Part shown: positions 59,801-64,000 of the stretch, piece after piece
Numbering within the stretch: position 1 is the stretch's first letter
Layout of the letters: each line of letters begins with the position of its first letter
Notes under the pieces: model-generated
Told to the model about the DNA's origin: nothing
The model's database searches: none
Seen by the model: only the letters and a program-made list of their open reading frames with translations
Assembly (NCBI RefSeq): GCF_018294505.1
Contig: NC_057809.1
Coordinates: forward strand, 137,428,979 to 137,492,978
Length of the DNA stretch: 64,000 bases
DNA from: Triticum aestivum
Taxonomy: Eukaryota > Streptophyta > Magnoliopsida > Poales > Poaceae
Direction of reading: 5' to 3'
Made by a program: the position numbers and the translations under genes

Positions 59801-59912
59801 CCCGCAGTGCAAAGCCGCCGAATACGAAGATCTGTCCGGGGAGAAAAGTCTCACCCTGGACCGCATCGCTATCGATGATAGTAGGAGCCATCAAGCCTAA
59901 CGGCGACGACAC
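56863..59912 (-). pseudogene. gag: Leader, gag and protease-like frame of Fatima-like copy 2
   Basis: The leader starts near 59912-59891 (MAPTIIDSDAVQGETF) and matches copy 1. A stop at about 59286 (probably CAA or CAG originally) and a frameshift near 59050 separate it from the gag frame (59061-57580). Gag carries GATHPLCFTDEVLDHEFPEG, KYLPLKLKGPARHWLKSL and a C-x2-H-x8-H-x4-C finger (CQIHSTPGKPGNHTHREC). Stops at 57580 (TAG) and 57262 (TGA for CGA) interrupt the way to the protease-like VLMDGGSSLNLIYQDTIRE. The frame ends at 56863. No RT follows. Confidence 0.87.
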
Positions 59913-59919
59913 AGAGGAA

Positions 59920-59938
59920 CTCTCAATGAAAGCACCAA
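59920..59938 (-). other. Primer-binding site candidate, Fatima-like copy 2
   Basis: Same 19 bases as in copy 1, directly after the 5' LTR in element sense. Confidence 0.55.
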
Positions 59939-60420
59939 TGTCGGTGTCAAAACCGGCGGATCTCGGGTAGGGGGTCCCGAACTGTGCGTCTAGGCCGGAT
60001 GGTAACAGGAGGCAGGGGACACAATGTTTTACCCAGGTTCGGGCCCTCTTGATGGAGGTAAAACCCTACGTCCTGCTTGATTAATATTGATGATATGGGT
60101 AGTACAAGAGTAGATCTACCACGAGATCAGAGAGGCTAAACCCTAGAAGCTAGCCTATGGTATGATTGTATGTTGTGATTGTTGTCCTATGGACTAAAAC
60201 CCTTCGGTTTATATAGACACCGGAGAGGGTTAGAGTTACACAAGGTCGGTTACAAAGGAGGAGATATCAATATCCGTATTGCCTAGCTTGCCTTCCACAC
60301 TAAGTAGAGTCCCATCCGGACACGAGACGAAGTCTTCAATCTTGTATCTTCATAGTCTAACAGTCCGGCCAATGGAGATAGTCCGGCTGTCCGGAGACCC
60401 CCTAATCCAGGACTCCCTCA
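59939..60420 (-). repeat. Fatima-like copy 2, 5' LTR (element sense is minus)
   Basis: 482 bp, TGTCGGTGTC to CTCCCTCA, followed by CTAAC. Minus-strand TATA-like site at 60207-60216. Confidence 0.92.
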
Positions 60421-60425
60421 CTAAC

Positions 60426-61267
60426 CATTACACACAAATCACCAAACTCGGTGGGACCGAATTAGAAAACTCGGTCAGACCGGTTTAGTTCAAAATGTGA
60501 ACGTTAGGATTTTCGGTGGGACCGACTTGTCAACTCGGTGGGACCGATTTCATTAGGGTTAGGGCATAACGTAATCTCGGTGAGACCGATTACACAAACT
60601 CGGTGGGACCGATTTTGGTAATAAGCTAACCAGAGGGTTGGTCAGGCAAACTCGATGGGACCGATTCGCTCATCTCAGTGACACTGAAACGTTATGAAGG
60701 GGAAACAAAGAGTTTGCATTGCGAACTCGGTGGGACCGATCGCTCATCTCGGTTGGAATGAAACGTTACGAAGGGAAACCGAGAGTTTGCAATCCCATCT
60801 CGGTGAGACCGAGATCCCTATCGGTGAGACCGAAGTGACTAGGGTTTGTGGCAGTGGTTATGTCAAGAAAACTCGGTGGCGCCGGATGGAATGTTTTGGT
60901 GGGGCCGAGTTTGACTTTTGATTTGGGACATATCTGGATATGAAAAAGTGGTTGAGGGTTTTTGGAGCATATCACTAAGCATTTTGAGCAAGCAACCCAT
61001 TAAGCAACACCTCATCACCTTTTAATAGTATTGGCTTTTCCTATGGACTCAATGTGATCTTGGGTCACTAAAAGTAAAATGTAGAGTCTTGAGCTTTAGA
61101 GCTTGAGCCAATCTTTTGTCCTTAGCATTTTGAGGGGTCCACATTTGTAATCCATGCCATGCCAATCATTGAGCTTTCGTGAAATATTTATCTTGAAATA
61201 GCATTAGCTCAATGAGCTATATGTTGTTAATAATTACCAAAACCACCCAGGGATAGTTGCACTTGCA
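60426..61267 (-). repeat. 3' LTR of Barbara-like element 2, proximal piece
   Basis: It continues the LTR from the CTAAC site and ends, in plus-strand order, at GCACTTGCA (LTR start TGCAAGTGC). The CGGT/ACCG motif cluster is at 60450-60905. Confidence 0.92.
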
Positions 61268-61780
61268 ATCTCCCCCTTTTTGGTAATTGATGACAACATA
61301 TAGATCAAAGCTTCGACAAATGATCATAAGATTGAAATACATCGTCTCTTTGAGAAGTATGTGATAAGCAAGAGCTCCCCCTAAATTTGTGCATTATTTA
61401 AAAATTGCTTTTGAATGCAAATGCACAATCAATTAGGATCATGGGTTACTCTTGCATGTCACATACATCTTGGTGGAGCGCTCAAAATGATAGAAATTAA
61501 AAGTATGCACTCATCACCAAGAAAAGGTGAATGATCATATATGGGATATAAGAGATAATATCATCCAAGGAAGCATTAAAGTAGCATATCATCAAACACA
61601 TGATCAAACAAGTATCTCACACAAACATAAAGTGTCAACCAAGCACAAAATAAAGTTCAACCAAAAGCAAGAGAGAAAAAGAAGCAAAACACTCTCTCTC
61701 GAAGCCTATGATCTATACATTTCTCCCCCTTTGGCAACAAGTTACCAAAAAGATTGAAAATGCATAGTGCTATGCGTCTC
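61268..61780 (-). other. Barbara-like element 2, 3' internal region with PPT-like runs
   Basis: On the minus strand AAAAAGGGGGAGAT abuts the LTR, and further runs are near 61377 (AGGGGGAGC) and 61724 (AAAGGGGGAGAAA). The layout equals 34881-35398. Confidence 0.8.
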
Positions 61781-63844
61781 TCAGGCTCGGTCTTCGGTAG
61801 GTGGTGTAGAGAGAACTCCAAGGACGAAGGCATCTGTTGATGTAGTTGGAGCTAGTGGAGTGGGTGCTGGAGGTGGCACTGAAGCTGTAGCTGCTGGTGC
61901 TGACAATGTAGCTCTAGAATATGTTACTGGCACTGCAGCAGACCTCTAACCTCGTGGCACACGCTGAAAAACATCTATAGTTGCCTTCCCTCTCCTCTCT
62001 TCTGCTTCCCCCTGGAGCTGCTCAACAGCTGTCTATATCTCAGTAACCTTCAGATCAAGATCATAGAATTTTGTCTCAACAATCCTCTCCAAGCTCTCCT
62101 AATTCTGAGTCAGGGTGACCAAGCCCTTCTCAATCCTCAAAGTAGACTGGATCAGATATGCTAGCTGATCTTGCTTGCTCTTCAGGAACACCTGAGACAC
62201 TTCCTCTACACTTGGCATCCTTGCGGCTTTCTCTGCCTTAGCCTTAACTCTTTTCTCCTGTGCTTGAGCTGATGAAGGTTCATTCTCATTCATCACAACT
62301 GTGTTGTCTTCAAATTCAGGGTACAGTGGTAGATGCTCCTTGTCCAACAAGTAGGTGTATGTGCCCATCTTTGAGTTGATGAGATCATGAATGTGTGGAG
62401 CATACCCACATGATCTCTTCTGGTCAGCAACTGTCCTCTTGATTGTCTCTACAATCAGACTCATGACCTTGAACTTTTGAGGTACATCAAATATTTGCAG
62501 CAAGTTGATGGAATGTGCTCTAATCATCTTTTGATCTCTAGAGTTGGGTAGCAAAGTATGCCTTAAGATGGTGTTAATGGTAGGCAGACCAGACAACAAA
62601 TAGTGTACAGATCCAAGCTTGTGTGTCTCCAAATCTTTATCAGGGATCTCTTTGTACATGTTTGCCATAGAGTTGTGGTCTTTCTTCTTCTTGGCATACA
62701 CATCCAAGTCATCCTCATGCTCTTCTGGGGCATTAATCAGCTTGGCCCATTCTTCAATTGTTGATTGGTACCTTGTACCTTCAGACATCCATACTATCCT
62801 TCCATCTGGATAGAAGTGAGCAGTAGAGTAAAACTACATGATAAGCTCATCATTCCATTTTGTGAGCTTCTGTTCAACAAACTTGTCAACTCCACAAGCT
62901 TTGAAGCTCTATTGTACACCTGGGAAGTGATCTTCATTCTCTTTGATGTATTCCCAATCAACCCATCTCATGTCACAAACAATTGGCTTCTTGTCAAGCA
63001 GAATAGTCTCATAGAAGTCTTGTTGTTCCTTAGTGTGAAACATGTAATCAACTGCAGTCCTCCTCCTCACAGCATAGGGATCACACTGTCTCCACAATCT
63101 CAGTCATGCATCTTTCCTAATATGCACGTCCTCAGCCACAGGATGAGCATCATTGTGGTCTGGAATCTTGGGTTTTAGTTTCCTCAATACAAGGGATTCA
63201 TCATCCTCTGCTTCAGCTTCAGGCACTGGGGCCTTGTTCTTCTCTTCAGCTGGGATATTTCTGGTGCTTCTCTTGGGTTTAGACTTCTGAGCTTGAGTTG
63301 TTGCTTTGGGAGTAGTTTTGGGATTTGATGTGATAGCCCCTGACTTGATAGCATCTCCCATAAGCTTTTGTGACTTTGGTGCTGGTGCAGCATCCTCTTC
63401 CTCTTCTTCTGCTGGATCTTTAAACATCAAGTATCTCCCAAGGACTCTGGCAGTGGTCTTCTTGACCCTCTCCTTCCTCTTCTTGCCATCTCTAGCTTCT
63501 TTCGGTTCAAGAGTGAACTCAATAGTTTCTTGAGTGGAGGCTCTAGCCTTAGACATAGGGATCCTTTTTGCTGGTGCCTTCTTGTTCAACCCTGGCTTTG
63601 TTGTAGCAGCTGAGCCATACTCCTTCTTCAAGACTTTCTTCTTTGAGCTGACTTCTTCTTCTATAGCCACATAATCCTCATCCTAAGAATATGAGGTTCT
63701 CTTCTTCCTTGACCTGGTGGCTGCCTTGGGCAAGTTACTATGTGTGCTCCTGCTGCCATCATCTGAGGTACTTGAGGGACTAGTGTCCTCACTTAATTGC
63801 ACTTGCTCCTCTGACCTGTTTTGGCTGTCACTCTGGTCAGACAT
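61781..63844 (-). pseudogene. Env-position ORF of Barbara-like element 2 (Transposase_32-like)
   Basis: A single minus-strand frame of 688 codons with an ATG (MSDQSDSQNRSEEQ) and a TGA at 61781. It is collinear with 32829-34880: a Lys/Glu/Ser-rich N-terminal third, a conserved core (RRTAVDYMFHTKEQQDFYET, FYPDGRIVWMSEGTRYQST, SCGYAPHIHDLINSKMG), and a coiled-coil and Pro/Ala-rich tail. Nonsense codons occur at 63683, near 63104, at 62909, near 62836, at 62096 and twice more before the end, all TAG or TGA. The frame itself has no shift. Role unknown; position after gag and before the LTR is that of env-like ORFs in Sirevirus elements. Confidence 0.75.
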
Positions 63845-64000
63845 CTTGGCAAACACACTGACAACAAACCCCGTGAATAGATATATATATGAGGTAGAAT
63901 GGACGAGCATCACAAAGTGCAGAGTTTTTGCAAAACAAATGACTCAAAAACTTAGTTTTAGTTCTCCACATAAAGCATTTCAGAGCTACCGATTTGTTAG
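63845..64000 (-). other. Barbara-like element 2, spacer upstream of the env-position ORF
   Basis: Non-coding. A TATATATAT stretch lies near 63880, just before the ATG in minus sense. The window ends within this spacer. Confidence 0.6.

Larger units (their letters stand above)
51704..60420 (-). mobile_element. Fatima-like gypsy retrotransposon, copy 2, minus strand, no RT
   Basis: A complete 8717-bp element with the CTAAC duplication (51699-51703, 60421-60425) and 482-bp LTRs. Layout is as in copy 1: leader, gag and protease on the minus strand (59912-56863), spacer, and the five-exon antisense gene on the plus strand (52726-55684). RT and integrase are absent. LTRs differ at about 15 positions by eye. 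It differs from copy 1 enough (GGCCGGATGG versus GGCGGATGG, plus extra TATGTTGTGA) to be a separate subfamily. Confidence 0.9.
50879..64000 (-). mobile_element. Barbara-like copia element 2, minus strand, partial
   Basis: The LTR reads on the minus strand from 61267 (TGCAAGTGCAAC) to 50879 (CCTACA), split by a Fatima-like element. Beyond 61268 lie the 3' internal region with PPT-like runs and the env-position ORF. Gag, the other LTR and the right target duplication are beyond the window. The left flank is TCTAT (50874-50878). It is tail to tail with Barbara-like element 1. Confidence 0.88.

Overview
The window is repeat-rich plant DNA, almost certainly from a Triticeae genome (wheat, Aegilops or close kin). 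The basis is recognition of Triticeae LTR-retrotransposon families: an Angela/WIS/BARE-type copia LTR, two Fatima-type gypsy elements, Barbara/Maximus-like (Sirevirus lineage) copia elements and Sabrina/WHAM-like LTRs. I found no host protein-coding gene, rRNA or functional tRNA. Nearly everything is a transposable element, inserted one inside another. Family names come from memory, not from a search; element limits come from LTR ends, TSDs, PBS and PPT sites read in the sequence.

Layout. 1-4956: 3' part of an Angela-like copia element with its 3' LTR. 4957-7029: about 2 kb I could not assign. From 7030: a Sabrina/WHAM-like gypsy element whose 5' LTR is split at 8532 by a PIF/Harbinger DNA transposon (8533-48791, TSD TAA). 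The Harbinger transposase gene is itself split by a Barbara-like copia element (9605-46180, TSD ACTGC/ACTAC) and by a 1539-bp solo LTR (46264-47802, TSD TGGTA). The Barbara-like element carries three later insertions: a chromodomain-type gypsy element with 2.7-kb LTRs (11939-22870, TSD AAAGA) in gag; a non-coding LTR element (24671-31246, TSD CTATG); and a Fatima-like element on the minus strand (35585-44671, TSD CTCTA) in its 3' LTR. The Sabrina-like internal region resumes at 48860 and runs to 50878, where a second Barbara-like element begins on the minus strand and leaves the window at 64000. Its LTR holds a second Fatima-like element (51704-60420, TSD CTAAC).

Coding content. All gag and pol genes are broken, mostly by single nonsense codons of the C-to-T or G-to-A kind (CAG to TAG, CGA to TGA, TGG to TAG), as expected for old methylated repeats. 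Both Barbara-like elements lack pol but keep a roughly 685-codon env-position ORF. Both Fatima-like elements have gag and protease but no reverse transcriptase. An intact 245-codon ORF of unknown function precedes gag in the chromodomain-type element.

The most interesting signal is a gene carried antisense to gag in both Fatima-like copies. Each copy has a TATA-like box about 110-120 bp before the ATG, a Transposase_28-like N-terminal domain, five exons with GT-AG introns at the same positions and phases, and a conserved C-terminus. It lies tail to tail with gag-protease. Other points of note are a tRNA-Lys(CUU)-derived segment and an array of PPT-like motifs inside the non-coding LTR element.
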